A DNA stretch of 64,000 nt from Streptococcus xiaochunlingii (GCF_006385805.1 NZ_VFSG01000001.1:434001-498000); one strand, 5' to 3'; numbered from the stretch's first letter, positions 9,602 to 18,709 are shown. Numbers and translations: made by a program. Notes: a model not told the origin generated them from the letters alone.

Positions 9602-9609
9602 TACGAATA
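9602..9609 (+). promoter_or_regulatory. SigX/ComX competence box (cin-box)
   Basis: Perfect TACGAATA after a T-rich stretch, 33 bases ahead of dprA. This is the streptococcal consensus for the alternative sigma factor SigX, which drives late competence genes including dprA. Confidence 0.9.
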
Positions 9610-9642
9610 TTATAAATAGATAGTAGAAATTGAGGTTTAAAA

Positions 9643-10485
9643 ATGAACAAATATGAACTTTATAAATTAAAGGTTGCTGGCCTGTCAAATCTACAGGTTT
9701 TTAACATTGTCAATTACTGGGAAATGAATGGGGAGTGGCCCTCTTTAGAATTAATGGCAAAAATTGCAGGTTGTCGCAATCAAACACTATTTATGGAACG
9801 GTATATCCGGATTGATGACAAGGTCTTGAGAGAAGAGTTTAAGGAGTTTGATTCGATTTCCATTATGGATCCGGAATATCCTGAAGAACTTCTCTGGATG
9901 CATAACCCACCTGTTTTGTTGTTTTATGAAGGAAATATTGACCTCCTCAAGCATCCTAAGATTGCGGTTGTAGGGAGTCGATCCTGTAGCCGTACAGGGA
10001 TTCAATCTGTCGAGAAAATCATTAACGAGTTAAATAATGAATTGATTGTGGTGAGTGGATTAGCCAAGGGAATTGATGCTGCGGCCCATTATGCTGCTAT
10101 TCGAAATGGAGGAAAGACAATTGGAGTGATTGGGACTGGCTTAGATGTCTTCTATCCTAGATCCAATAAACAATTGCAGAAGTACATGAGTGGGAACCAT
10201 TTAGTGTTAACAGAATACGGTCCAGGCCAAGGTCCGCAAAAACATCATTTTCCAGAACGTAATCGGATTATTGCTGGGCTTTCTAGAGCAGTGATTGTGG
10301 CGGAAGCGCGGATGCGGTCTGGAAGTCTGATCACCTGTGAGCGTGCTATGGAAGAAGGGCGAGATGTCTTTGCTATTCCTGGGTCGATCTTGGATGGACG
10401 TTCAGATGGCTGTCACCACCTCATTCAAGAAGGTGCAAAGCTGGTCACCAGTGGAAAAGATGTCCTAGATGAGTTTGAATTTTAA
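9643..10485 (+). CDS. dprA: DNA processing protein DprA (Smf)
   Basis: Binds incoming single-stranded DNA during transformation and loads RecA. In pneumococcus it also shuts competence off by binding ComE. The 280 residues hold an N-terminal SAM-like region and a Rossmann-type fold with the nucleotide loop VVGSRSCSRTG, LAKGIDAAAHYAA, the FPERNRIIAGLS segment and SGSLITCERA. Ribosome site GAGGT precedes the ATG. The SigX box upstream is direct evidence for competence control. topA follows from its own promoter. Confidence 0.97.
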   Translation: MNKYELYKLKVAGLSNLQVFNIVNYWEMNGEWPSLELMAKIAGCRNQTLFMERYIRIDDKVLREEFKEFDSISIMDPEYPEELLWMHNPPVLLFYEGNIDLLKHPKIAVVGSRSCSRTGIQSVEKIINELNNELIVVSGLAKGIDAAAHYAAIRNGGKTIGVIGTGLDVFYPRSNKQLQKYMSGNHLVLTEYGPGQGPQKHHFPERNRIIAGLSRAVIVAEARMRSGSLITCERAMEEGRDVFAIPGSILDGRSDGCHHLIQEGAKLVTSGKDVLDEFEF

Positions 10486-10515
10486 AATGAGTTTTCCTAT
10501 AGGAGAACTTCACGG

Positions 10516-10544
10516 TTGACATCCCGAAAAAAATAGTTTACACT
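10516..10544 (+). promoter_or_regulatory. topA promoter
   Basis: TTGACA (10516-10521), 17 bases, TACACT (10539-10544). Confidence 0.8.
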
Positions 10545-10577
10545 CTATGAGGTTTATTACAAAATAGAGGTAAAAAA

Positions 10578-12665
10578 GTGGCTACTAAAACAAAAAAGAA
10601 AACCACAACAACTAAAAAGAATTTAGTCATCGTGGAGTCTCCTGCGAAAGCGAAGACGATTGAAAAGTATCTTGGTAGAAATTATAAGGTCATGGCCAGC
10701 GTGGGTCATATTCGTGACTTGAAAAAATCTACCATGTCTATTGATTTTGAGAACAATTACGAACCAGAGTACATCAATATTCGCGGAAAAGGTCCTTTGA
10801 TTAATGATTTGAAAAAAGAGGCTAAAAAAGCCAAACAAGTCTTTCTCGCAAGTGACCCGGACCGTGAAGGAGAAGCTATTTCTTGGCATTTGGCGCATAT
10901 TCTTCAGTTGGATAAGGAAGATAAGAACCGCGTCGTTTTCAATGAAATTACCAAGGATGCGGTAAAAAATGCCTTTCAAGAACCTCGTAAGATTGATATG
11001 GATCTGGTAGATGCTCAACAAGCTCGCCGTGTCTTGGACCGGATTGTTGGGTACTCCATCTCACCAATTCTATGGAAAAAGGTGAAGAAGGGACTTTCGG
11101 CTGGTCGGGTGCAATCCGTTGCGCTTAAATTGATTATTGACCGGGAAGAGGAAATCAATGCCTTCCAACCAGAAGAATATTGGACAATTGATGGAACCTT
11201 TAAAAAGGGGACTAAGCAATTCCAAGCCAATTTCTATGGAATGAATGGCAAGAAGATAAAACTTCAAAACCAGGAGGATGTAAAAGCTGTACTTTCGCAT
11301 CTCGATAGGAAAGAGTATATCGTTGAAAAGGTTGAGAAGAAAGAGCGCAAACGCAATGCTCCGCTTCCTTACACAACTTCTTCCATGCAGATGGACGCAG
11401 CCAATAAGATTAACTTCCGTACACGTAAGACCATGATGGTGGCCCAGCAATTGTACGAAGGAATCAATATTGGATCTGGTGTTCAAGGTTTGATCACTTA
11501 TATGCGTACGGATTCGACTCGGATTAGTCCAGTCGCTCAAAATGAAGCAGCTAGCTTTATCGTTGATCGATTTGGAGATAAGTATTCTAAGCATGGTAGC
11601 CGGGTTAAGAATGCTTCTGGCGCACAAGATGCCCACGAAGCCATTCGTCCTTCTAGCGTCTACAATACGCCTGAGAAAATCGCCAAGTACCTAGACAAGG
11701 ACCAGCTCAAGCTCTACACCTTGATCTGGAATCGTTTTGTGGCTAGTCAGATGACGGCAGCTGTTTTTGATACCATGAATGTCCGTTTGGGGCAAAATGG
11801 GGTTCAATATACAGCAAATGGAAGTCAGGTGAAATTTGACGGCTATTTGGCGATCTATAATGATTCGGACAAAAATAAGATGCTACCGGACATGGAAGAA
11901 GGGGACACCGTCACTCAGGTCAACAGCAAACCTGAACAGCACTTTACCCAACCACCAGCCCGTTATTCTGAAGCGACCTTGATTAAGACTTTAGAAGAAA
12001 ACGGTGTTGGTCGTCCTTCAACCTATGCACCGACCATTGAGACTATTCAAAAACGCTATTACGTGAAGCTTGTAGCAAAACGCTTCGAGCCAACCGAATT
12101 AGGGGAAATCGTCAATAAACTGATCGTTGAATTCTTCCCAGATATCGTCAATGTTACCTTTACCGCAGAGATGGAAGGGAAGCTAGATGATGTCGAACTC
12201 GGAAAAGAACAGTGGCAAAAGGTCATTGATTCCTTCTACCAACCATTTAAAAAAGAAGTAGCCAAAGCTGAAGAGGAAATGGAGAAAATCCAAATTAAGG
12301 ATGAGGCTGCTGGATTTGACTGTGAGGTTTGTGGAAGTCCGATGGTTATCAAGTTGGGTCGATTCGGTAAATTCTTCGCTTGTAGCAATTTCCCTGATTG
12401 CCGTCATACGCAAGCCATCGTCAAGGAGATTGGTGTGGAATGTCCAGACTGTCACCAAGGCCAAATCATCGAGCGTAAAACCAAGCGGAACCGTCTCTTC
12501 TATGGCTGCAATCGCTATCCAGACTGCGAATTCACCTCTTGGGATAAGCCAATTGGCCGTGACTGTCCGAAATGTGGTCACTACCTAGTTGAGAAAAAAG
12601 TTCGTGGTGGTGGTAAGCAAGTCGTATGTAGCAACGGCGACTACGAAGAAGAAAAAGTGAAATAA
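10578..12665 (+). CDS. topA: DNA topoisomerase I
   Basis: Type IA enzyme that relaxes negative supercoils. The 695 residues contain the TOPRIM domain with Glu20 in [11 protein letters not shown] and the acidic triad Asp93-Asp95-Glu97 in SDPDREGEA. The catalytic tyrosine is Tyr308 in YMRTDSTR. The C-terminal region has three zinc-ribbon modules with CxxC pairs starting at about residues 581, 620 and 660. The start codon is GTG, placed by AGAGG nine bases upstream, with a Lys/Thr-rich N-terminal tail. Its terminator is the palindrome that also belongs to the satD control region. Confidence 0.97.
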   Translation: MATKTKKKTTTTKKNLVIVESPAKAKTIEKYLGRNYKVMASVGHIRDLKKSTMSIDFENNYEPEYINIRGKGPLINDLKKEAKKAKQVFLASDPDREGEAISWHLAHILQLDKEDKNRVVFNEITKDAVKNAFQEPRKIDMDLVDAQQARRVLDRIVGYSISPILWKKVKKGLSAGRVQSVALKLIIDREEEINAFQPEEYWTIDGTFKKGTKQFQANFYGMNGKKIKLQNQEDVKAVLSHLDRKEYIVEKVEKKERKRNAPLPYTTSSMQMDAANKINFRTRKTMMVAQQLYEGINIGSGVQGLITYMRTDSTRISPVAQNEAASFIVDRFGDKYSKHGSRVKNASGAQDAHEAIRPSSVYNTPEKIAKYLDKDQLKLYTLIWNRFVASQMTAAVFDTMNVRLGQNGVQYTANGSQVKFDGYLAIYNDSDKNKMLPDMEEGDTVTQVNSKPEQHFTQPPARYSEATLIKTLEENGVGRPSTYAPTIETIQKRYYVKLVAKRFEPTELGEIVNKLIVEFFPDIVNVTFTAEMEGKLDDVELGKEQWQKVIDSFYQPFKKEVAKAEEEMEKIQIKDEAAGFDCEVCGSPMVIKLGRFGKFFACSNFPDCRHTQAIVKEIGVECPDCHQGQIIERKTKRNRLFYGCNRYPDCEFTSWDKPIGRDCPKCGHYLVEKKVRGGGKQVVCSNGDYEEEKVK

Positions 12666-12683
12666 GATTTTAGAATGATTCTA

Positions 12684-12757
12684 TGTCTATTATAACGGCA
12701 ATTTTAACAAATGTCTGTTATAATAGACATTTTTGTTTTTTTTCGTTATAATAGACA
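12684..12757 (+). promoter_or_regulatory. Triplicated operator, terminator and promoter of satD
   Basis: Three related sites. Copy A is TGTCTATTATAACG at 12684-12697. Copy B is the near-perfect palindrome ATGTCTGTTATAATAGACAT at 12711-12730. Copy C is CGTTATAATAGACA at 12744-12757, the exact reverse complement of copy A. A promoter is embedded: -35 TAGACA at 12724-12729 in copy B, 17-base spacer, -10 TATAAT at 12747-12752 in copy C. A protein bound to B and C would cover both elements, the pattern of a repressor; autoregulation by the HTH of SatD is inferred. Confidence 0.75.
12709..12742 (+). terminator. topA terminator overlapping operator copy B
   Basis: Eight-base stem AAATGTCT/AGACATTT closed by GTTATAAT and followed by TTGTTTTTTTT. 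Confidence 0.75.
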
Positions 12758-12772
12758 CAAGGAGGTGGGCTT

Positions 12773-13450
12773 ATGTATCTTGCTTTAATTGCAGATGTCA
12801 TTGATTCCAAAATGGTTCAAGAGCGTTTTGACCTGCAAAAACAGTTAGAAAAAACGCTTCAAACAATGAATGAACTATTTGGAGAATTCATAGCATCCAA
12901 TTTTACCTTGACCCTTGGTGATGAGTTTCAGGGGCTCTTAAAGGTGGATGCTCCGGTTTTTCAAATCATCGATACCCTGCGTTCTGAACTAACCCCGACT
13001 CAACTTCGTTTCGGGATTGGTCTCGGGGAGATTGTAACGGATATTGATCCCTTACAAAGTATCGGTGCGGATGGGCCAGCCTATTGGAATGCACGCGCCG
13101 CCATCAATCTGGTCCATCAGAAAAATGACTACGGCAATACCCAGATCTATTTTTCAAGTGGGAAGGAAAAGCAAGACTTTTTTGTGAATGCCCTCATCGC
13201 TTCCGGGGAAGCCATTCGTTCAGGTTGGCGTGGCAGTCAGGAAGAAATCCTGCTAGATCTTCTTAAGAGATGTGTATATAGTGAGAATTTTAGCCAGCAG
13301 GATTTGGCCCAATCGCTAGCCATCAACCCGAGTGCTCTCTCTAAACGGCTGAAAAGTAGTAGTATCCGTGTTTACTTACGGGGGCGAGCAGCAGCACTAG
13401 CGAGTATTCAAAGTTTAGCGAAAGGAGAGGCTTATGACAGGATTATCTAG
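12773..13450 (+). CDS. SatD family protein with C-terminal HTH
   Basis: A 225-residue SatD-family protein; the name comes from the S. mutans secretion/acid-tolerance locus, and biochemical function is not established. Conserved blocks are LIADVIDSK (5-13), TLGDEFQG (47-54), RFGIGLGEIVT (79-89) and GADGPAYWNAR (98-108). The C-terminal part (about 172-200, starting NFSQQDLAQSLAINPSALS) reads as a helix-turn-helix. The block order resembles palm-type nucleotidyl cyclase domains, which is inference. Ribosome site AAGGAGG is strong. It lies between topA and trmFO, overlaps the DUF3307 gene by 17 bases and is preceded by three operator copies. Confidence 0.8.
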   Translation: MYLALIADVIDSKMVQERFDLQKQLEKTLQTMNELFGEFIASNFTLTLGDEFQGLLKVDAPVFQIIDTLRSELTPTQLRFGIGLGEIVTDIDPLQSIGADGPAYWNARAAINLVHQKNDYGNTQIYFSSGKEKQDFFVNALIASGEAIRSGWRGSQEEILLDLLKRCVYSENFSQQDLAQSLAINPSALSKRLKSSSIRVYLRGRAAALASIQSLAKGEAYDRII

Positions 13451-14138
13451 TATCGTAACAAATCCATACTTGCTTCTCTTGTTAAGTTGTCATTTGTTGT
13501 CGGATTATTATTTTCAAAGTCAAAAGATGGCGGACCACAAGGATCATGATAAGAAGGTGCTTGGCCTTCACATTCTGTATGTAGCTCTGCCTCTATTCGT
13601 CGTTTCCCTCTGCCATCTGGATTTGTGGTGGATTTGCTTGGCCATTTTGCTGACTCATGCAGGGATTGATTACGGAAAACCTTTGGTGCAGAAGCAATTG
13701 AATTTAACAGCAGCATGGACTTTTGCATTGGATCAAGTCTTGCATGTCGCTATCATTAGTTTCCTAGTTCTTTGGGGAGCTAAAAATGGCACGACTTATT
13801 TGCCTAGTGACAGTTTAAAGCTAATCTTTTATGTCTTCCTAGTGGGAAAACCGACCAATATCGTCTTTAAAATTCTCTTTTCCAAGTATCAGCCGACGAT
13901 GGAGGAGAAAATGGATACCATCACTGGGGCTGGCTCTATGATTGGCTTCTTAGAGCGGTTGATTATCGGTGCCTGTCTCGTCTACGGCCAATTTGCTTCT
14001 ATCGGCCTGGTCTTTACAGCAAAGTCCATCGCCCGCTACAATAAAATTTCGGAGAATCCAGCCTTCGCAGAGTATTATTTAATCGGGTCCTTATTCAGTA
14101 TCCTATCAGCCCTCTTTGCTGCTTGGTTGTGTCTATAA
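13434..14138 (+). CDS. DUF3307 family membrane protein
   Basis: A 234-residue polytopic protein with about six hydrophobic stretches. The N-terminal segment LLSCHLLSDYYFQSQKMADHK, with its His-Leu-Leu-x-Asp and Gln residues in and after the first helix, is the DUF3307 hallmark; further conserved polar residues (THAGIDYGK, ALDQVLH) lie in later helices. Ribosome site AAAGGAGAGG is inside satD, and the 17-base overlap implies co-translation. No function is established. Pairing with a SatD-type DNA-binding protein suggests a membrane effector controlled by it, which is inference. Confidence 0.75.
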   Translation: MTGLSSIVTNPYLLLLLSCHLLSDYYFQSQKMADHKDHDKKVLGLHILYVALPLFVVSLCHLDLWWICLAILLTHAGIDYGKPLVQKQLNLTAAWTFALDQVLHVAIISFLVLWGAKNGTTYLPSDSLKLIFYVFLVGKPTNIVFKILFSKYQPTMEEKMDTITGAGSMIGFLERLIIGACLVYGQFASIGLVFTAKSIARYNKISENPAFAEYYLIGSLFSILSALFAAWLCL

Positions 14139-14164
14139 GAAAACAAATAACAGACTTAGGTCTA

Positions 14165-14196
14165 AGACAGGAAGGAAAACCCTCCCTGTCTTTTTA
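14165..14196 (+). terminator. Intrinsic terminator after the DUF3307 gene
   Basis: Stem GACAGGaAGG/CCTcCCTGTC followed by TTTTT. Confidence 0.85.
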
Positions 14197-14206
14197 CTTG
14201 GCTTTC

Positions 14207-14215
14207 TGGTATAAT
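14207..14215 (+). promoter_or_regulatory. Extended -10 promoter of trmFO
   Basis: TG-G-TATAAT, with no convincing -35. Confidence 0.6.
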
Positions 14216-14297
14216 GGACCAAGTAGAAAATTAGAAAGATTTGTGGGTGTCTAACAGCTTAGTGGGGTGTTTGGATACCCAAAGAGGTATTAGTGTC

Positions 14298-15632
14298 ATG
14301 TCTCAATCTTATATCAATGTTATCGGTGCAGGCCTTGCTGGCTCGGAAGCAGCTTATCAGATTGCCCAACAGGGTATTCCGGTCAAGCTTTACGAAATGC
14401 GGGGAGTCAAATCTACTCCACAACACAAAACAGACAACTTTGCTGAGTTAGTCTGTTCCAACTCTCTCCGAGGGGATTCTCTAACCAATGCTGTCGGGCT
14501 CCTCAAAGAAGAAATGCGACGTTTAGGTTCTGTTATCCTTGAAGCTGCAGAAGCGACTCGTGTGCCGGCTGGTGGAGCATTGGCAGTGGACCGAGAAGGC
14601 TTTGCTAGTCGGGTAACGGAGAAGGTATCTCAACACCCGCTCATCGAAGTGATTCGCGATGAAATTACAGAATTGCCGACAGACGCGATCACAGTGGTCG
14701 CAACGGGTCCTCTAACCAGTGATGCCTTGGCGGAAAAGATCCACGCGCTCAATGGTGGCGATGGCTTCTATTTCTACGATGCAGCAGCTCCTATTATCGA
14801 TGTCAATACCGTCGATATGAATAAGGTTTACCTCAAGTCTCGTTATGACAAAGGAGAAGCGGCTTATCTCAACTGTCCCATGACCAAACAAGAGTTTATG
14901 GACTTCCATGAGGCTTTGGTGAATGCGGAAGAAGCCCCGCTCAACTCTTTTGAAAAAGAAAAGTATTTCGAAGGTTGTATGCCAATTGAAGTCATGGCCA
15001 AACGAGGCATCAAAACCATGCTCTATGGTCCTATGAAACCAGTTGGTCTCGAGTATCCAGATGACTACAAAGGACCTCGTGATGGGGAGTTTAAGACCCC
15101 TTATGCGGTAGTCCAATTGCGCCAAGACAATGCAGCTGCTAGCCTCTACAATATCGTTGGCTTCCAAACTCACCTTAAATGGGGTGAGCAAAAACGAGTC
15201 TTTCAAATGATTCCTGGTTTGGAAAATGCGGAATTTGTGAGATACGGCGTCATGCACCGTAATTCCTACATGGACTCTCCAAATCTGCTTGAACAGACTT
15301 ACCGTTCTAAGAAGCAAGCCAACCTCTTCTTTGCGGGTCAAATGACAGGAGTAGAGGGCTATGTCGAGTCAGCGGCTTCAGGTTTGGTGGCTGGGATCAA
15401 TGCGGCACGTCTTTTTAAAGGAGAAGAAGCAGCGATTTTCCCAGAAACAACGGCCATCGGAAGTCTCGCTCACTATATTACCCATGCCGACAGCAAGCAT
15501 TTCCAACCCATGAATGTCAACTTTGGAATTATCAAGGAACTGGAAGGCCCACGCATTCGAGATAAGAAGGAACGGTATGAGAAAATTGCCGAACGTTCCT
15601 TGCAAGATTTGGCAACATTTATTGGAAAATAA
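14298..15632 (+). CDS. trmFO: Folate- and FAD-dependent tRNA (uracil-54-C5)-methyltransferase
   Basis: Makes ribothymidine at position 54 of tRNA, using methylenetetrahydrofolate and FADH2. The 444 residues are the family length. Visible are the FAD-binding loop [10 protein letters not shown] (10-19), the [11 protein letters not shown] segment with a conserved cysteine, and the C-terminal second FAD region [18 protein letters not shown]. The ATG at 14298 is chosen for AGAGGT at 14282-14287; the longer frame from 14241 adds an unrelated stretch. In many Firmicutes trmFO sits directly after topA; here the satD pair has come between them. Confidence 0.96.
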   Translation: MSQSYINVIGAGLAGSEAAYQIAQQGIPVKLYEMRGVKSTPQHKTDNFAELVCSNSLRGDSLTNAVGLLKEEMRRLGSVILEAAEATRVPAGGALAVDREGFASRVTEKVSQHPLIEVIRDEITELPTDAITVVATGPLTSDALAEKIHALNGGDGFYFYDAAAPIIDVNTVDMNKVYLKSRYDKGEAAYLNCPMTKQEFMDFHEALVNAEEAPLNSFEKEKYFEGCMPIEVMAKRGIKTMLYGPMKPVGLEYPDDYKGPRDGEFKTPYAVVQLRQDNAAASLYNIVGFQTHLKWGEQKRVFQMIPGLENAEFVRYGVMHRNSYMDSPNLLEQTYRSKKQANLFFAGQMTGVEGYVESAASGLVAGINAARLFKGEEAAIFPETTAIGSLAHYITHADSKHFQPMNVNFGIIKELEGPRIRDKKERYEKIAERSLQDLATFIGK

Positions 15633-15643
15633 AGTCAATCAAT

Positions 15644-15673
15644 GAAAAAGTTTGGAGAAATCCAGACTTTTTC
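15644..15673 (+). terminator. Intrinsic terminator after trmFO
   Basis: Stem GAAAAAGTtTGG/CCAgACTTTTTC with an AGAAAT loop. Confidence 0.7.
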
Positions 15674-15682
15674 TTATAAAAA

Positions 15683-15691
15683 TGGTATAAT
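15683..15691 (+). promoter_or_regulatory. Extended -10 promoter of the esterase operon
   Basis: TG-G-TATAAT. Confidence 0.6.
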
Positions 15692-15726
15692 AAGTAAAAA
15701 TTTAGAATATAGAGAGTTTTCTGACA

Positions 15727-16554
15727 ATGAATAAATCCTACTTTTATTTAGAGATGAAGACACACGAGTTGAAAGTGCCTTATACCGGAATACTCCGTCG
15801 TGTGCGAGTCTTATTACCTAAGAATTATGAAGCAGATACAGATCGAAGCTACCCTGTGGTTTATTTTCACGATGGTCAAAACGTTTTGTATAGCAAGGAG
15901 GCCTATGCGGGTCATTCCTGGAAAGTCATTCCAGCCATTAAGCGAAATCCTGACATTAGTCGCATGATTGTCGTTGCCATTGATAACGATGGTTTGCAAC
16001 GGATGAACGAATACTCTGCCTGGAAGTACAAGGAGTCCAATATCCCTGGTATGCAATTTGGAGGCAAGGGTGTCGAGTATGGGGAGTTTGTCATGGAGGT
16101 CGTCAAACCCTTTATCGATCAAGAATATCGAACCCTTGCTGATAGAGAACATACAGCTATGATTGGATCTTCGCTTGGTGGGAATATCACTCAATTCTTG
16201 GGCCTAGAGTACCAAGACCAAATTGGTTGTCTAGGAGTCTTCTCCTCTGCTAACTGGTTGCACCAAGAGGCCTTTGACCGCTATATCGAGAGGAAGAAGC
16301 TTTATGCAGATCAACGGATCTACATCTATGTGGGGACTGAAGAAGCTGATGATACGGATAAAACGCTGATGGCGGGAAATATCAAGCAAGCCTATATCGA
16401 CTCATCCCTTCGTTACTATCACGATGTCATTCAACAAGGAGTGGCTTTGGAAAATATTGCTATTCGGATACAATCTGGGGCTATTCACCACGAAGAAGCC
16501 TGGGCTGAGAATCTTCCAGAATGCCTTCGTTTTTTGGCAGAAAAATGGGATTAA
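15727..16554 (+). CDS. Esterase D-like alpha/beta hydrolase
   Basis: A 275-residue cytoplasmic hydrolase of the esterase-D / enterochelin-esterase type. The strand VVYFHDGQNV forms the oxyanion region, the nucleophile is in the elbow GSSLGG, and a late histidine (GAIHHEEAW) fits the third catalytic residue. There is no signal peptide. It opens a three-gene operon with a second esterase 39 bases later and an ATP-grasp protein. Substrate unknown. Confidence 0.8.
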   Translation: MNKSYFYLEMKTHELKVPYTGILRRVRVLLPKNYEADTDRSYPVVYFHDGQNVLYSKEAYAGHSWKVIPAIKRNPDISRMIVVAIDNDGLQRMNEYSAWKYKESNIPGMQFGGKGVEYGEFVMEVVKPFIDQEYRTLADREHTAMIGSSLGGNITQFLGLEYQDQIGCLGVFSSANWLHQEAFDRYIERKKLYADQRIYIYVGTEEADDTDKTLMAGNIKQAYIDSSLRYYHDVIQQGVALENIAIRIQSGAIHHEEAWAENLPECLRFLAEKWD

Positions 16555-16593
16555 TAGTCTGTAAATAAAGAAATATAGAGAAAGAGGGAACTT

Positions 16594-17334
16594 ATGAATA
16601 TTGAACATTTAAGCCATTGGAGTGGCCAACTTAACCGCGAAATGTATCTAAACCGCTATGGACATGCAGGGATTCCTGTAGTGGTCTTTGCTTCATCAGG
16701 TGGGAGCCATAACGAGTACTATGACTTTGGTATGATTGATGCTTGTGCTCAGTTTATCGAAGAAGGTCGGGTTCAATTCTTCACCCTTTCGAGTGTCGAT
16801 AGTGAAAGCTGGCTTTGTGATTGGAAAAACCCTCATGATCGAGCAGAGATGCACCGTGCTTACGAGCGCTATGTGATTGAAGAAGCCATTCCTTTCATCA
16901 AGCACAAAACAGGCTGGTTTGATCCGATGATGACGACTGGTTGTTCTATGGGAGCCTATCACGCCCTTAATTTCTTCTTGCAACATCCAGATGTCTTCAA
17001 CAAGGTGATTGCCTTGAGTGGTGTCTATGATGCTCGTTTCTTTGTTGGTGAGTTTGGTGGTGACGAAGCGATTTATCAAAACTCGCCATCTGATTATATT
17101 TGGCATCAAAATGACGGCTGGTTTATTGACCGTTACCGTCAGGCGGAAATTGTCATTTGTACCGGTCTTGGAGCTTGGGAACAAGATGGCCTACCATCTT
17201 TCTACAAACTAAAAGAAGCCTTTGACCACAAAAATATTCCTGCATGGTTTGCTGAGTGGGGCCATGACGTCGCTCACGATTGGGACTGGTGGCGCAAGCA
17301 AATGCCTTATTTCTTAGGTCAGATGTATTTATAA
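16594..17334 (+). CDS. Esterase family protein
   Basis: A 246-residue alpha/beta hydrolase, distinct from its upstream neighbour. The nucleophile elbow is GCSMGAYHA, preceded by the GSHNEYYDFG loop; the catalytic histidine probably lies in WGHDVAHDW near the C terminus. It has no signal peptide and an unusually aromatic and acidic sequence. Ribosome site AGAGGG precedes the ATG. Together with the first esterase it probably acts on the product or substrate of the ATP-grasp ligase encoded next; that is inference from linkage. Confidence 0.8.
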   Translation: MNIEHLSHWSGQLNREMYLNRYGHAGIPVVVFASSGGSHNEYYDFGMIDACAQFIEEGRVQFFTLSSVDSESWLCDWKNPHDRAEMHRAYERYVIEEAIPFIKHKTGWFDPMMTTGCSMGAYHALNFFLQHPDVFNKVIALSGVYDARFFVGEFGGDEAIYQNSPSDYIWHQNDGWFIDRYRQAEIVICTGLGAWEQDGLPSFYKLKEAFDHKNIPAWFAEWGHDVAHDWDWWRKQMPYFLGQMYL

Positions 17335-17355
17335 GCTAAAAAGGAGGAGACCTCT

Positions 17356-18522
17356 ATGAATTATCTTGTTATTTCACCTTATTATCCGCAAAACTTTCAA
17401 CAATTTACCATCGAGCTGGCTAACAAAGGCATTACTGTCTTAGGGATTGGTCAGGAGCCTTATGAACAGTTAGACGAGCCATTGCGCAATAGTTTAACAG
17501 AGTATTTCCGAGTTGATAACATGGAAAACTGGGACGAAGTGAAGCGAGCAGTAGCCTTTCTTTTCTACAAACACGGGCCAATCGATCGCATCGAATCCCA
17601 CAATGAATACTGGTTGGAATTGGATGCAGCGCTTCGTGAACAATTCAATGTCTTCGGTGCCAAACCAAAAGATTTGAAGAAAACCAAGTTTAAATCAGAA
17701 ATGAAAAAACTCTTCAAGAAAGCTGGAGTCCCAGTCGTTCCGGGTGCAGTGGTCAAAGCCGAAAAAGACATTGACAAGGCTGTGAAGAAGATTGGGTTGC
17801 CATTAATCGCCAAGCCTGACAATGGGGTAGGAGCAGCAGCAACCTTCAAGCTTGAAAATGCAGAAGATGTAGACCATTTCAAGGCAGAATGGGATGGCCA
17901 TACCGAGTACTTCTTTGAGAAATTCGTCACTTCTAGTGAGATTTGTACCTTTGATGGTCTGGTCGATCGCGATGGCAACATTGTCTTCTCAACGACTTTT
18001 GACTATGCTTATACGCCACTTGACTTGATGCTCTACAAGATGGACAATTCTTATTATGTCCTAAAAGAGATAGATCCAAAATTGCGTCAATACGGGGAAG
18101 CGATTGTTAAAGCTTTTGGCATGAAGGAGCGTTTCTTCCACATTGAGTTCTTCCGAGATGGGGATGACTATATTGCGATCGAGTACAATAATCGTCCTGC
18201 AGGTGGCTTTACAATTGATGTCTACAACTATGCTCACTCGATTGATTTGTACCGTGGTTATGCAGCCATCGTAGCCGGAGAACCATTCCCAGCTTCTGAA
18301 TTTGAACCCCTATATTGCTTGGCGACTTCACGCCGTGCCAATGCAGCTTATGTCCTTTCTGAGGATGAAGTTTTAGCTAAATACCATGACCAATTCCGCG
18401 TGAAGAAAGATATGCCTGCTGCCTTTGCCGAGCTTCAAGGTGACTACCTTTACATGTTAACAACGCCAAGTCGTGAAGAGTTAGAACAAATGATTCATGA
18501 CTTTGGCCAACGCCATCAATAA
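17356..18522 (+). CDS. ATP-grasp domain protein (carboxylate-amine ligase type)
   Basis: A 388-residue protein with a carbamoyl-phosphate-synthase-like ATP-grasp fold. The N-terminal pre-ATP-grasp domain (1-105) is followed by the lysine-rich entry KTKFKSEMKKLFKKAG, the ATP-binding strand LIAKPDNGVGAAATF and the metal site EFFRDGDDYIAIEYNNRPAGG with its Glu and Asn. Such enzymes join a carboxylate to an amine or thiol through an acyl-phosphate. Ribosome site AAGGAGGAG is optimal. It is the last gene of the esterase operon; the three-hairpin repeat follows its stop by only seven bases. Confidence 0.8.
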   Translation: MNYLVISPYYPQNFQQFTIELANKGITVLGIGQEPYEQLDEPLRNSLTEYFRVDNMENWDEVKRAVAFLFYKHGPIDRIESHNEYWLELDAALREQFNVFGAKPKDLKKTKFKSEMKKLFKKAGVPVVPGAVVKAEKDIDKAVKKIGLPLIAKPDNGVGAAATFKLENAEDVDHFKAEWDGHTEYFFEKFVTSSEICTFDGLVDRDGNIVFSTTFDYAYTPLDLMLYKMDNSYYVLKEIDPKLRQYGEAIVKAFGMKERFFHIEFFRDGDDYIAIEYNNRPAGGFTIDVYNYAHSIDLYRGYAAIVAGEPFPASEFEPLYCLATSRRANAAYVLSEDEVLAKYHDQFRVKKDMPAAFAELQGDYLYMLTTPSREELEQMIHDFGQRHQ

Positions 18523-18529
18523 AATGATT

Positions 18530-18709
18530 GAGAGTGGGACAGAAATCGGTAATTCGTTAGAATTCGATTTCGTCGTCCCACCTCCGCAAAGTTGAGTAGG
18601 GCTGTAAAAGCTGATGAAATCAGCGTAGTAGAGCCCACTCAACCACTGCGTCTTGCTCGACAATCCAAAGACAATTGAGAGGCTAGGACTTTTGTCCCAG
18701 CCTCTTTTT
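18530..18709 (+). repeat. Three-hairpin intergenic repeat, copy 1
   Basis: A 180-base element with a near-identical copy at 46826-47004 (about four substitutions). Hairpin 1 (18534-18581) is closed by GTGGGAC/GTCCCAC and extended by AGAAATC/GATTTC. Hairpin 2 (18592-18642) has TTGAGT/ACTCAA, GGGCT/AGCCC and GCTGAT/ATCAGC. Hairpin 3 (18679-18704) is GAGGCTAGGAC/GTCCCAGCCTC with a TTTT loop and a T run, a good terminator for the operon upstream. Open frames across it are shadows. Confidence 0.9.

Noticed and set aside
11070-11636. Long antisense frame (188 codons) within topA; similar ones in trmFO (14712-15341) and ffh (32030-32605)
   Set aside because: Shadows of strongly biased coding strands with no ribosome sites or recognisable products.
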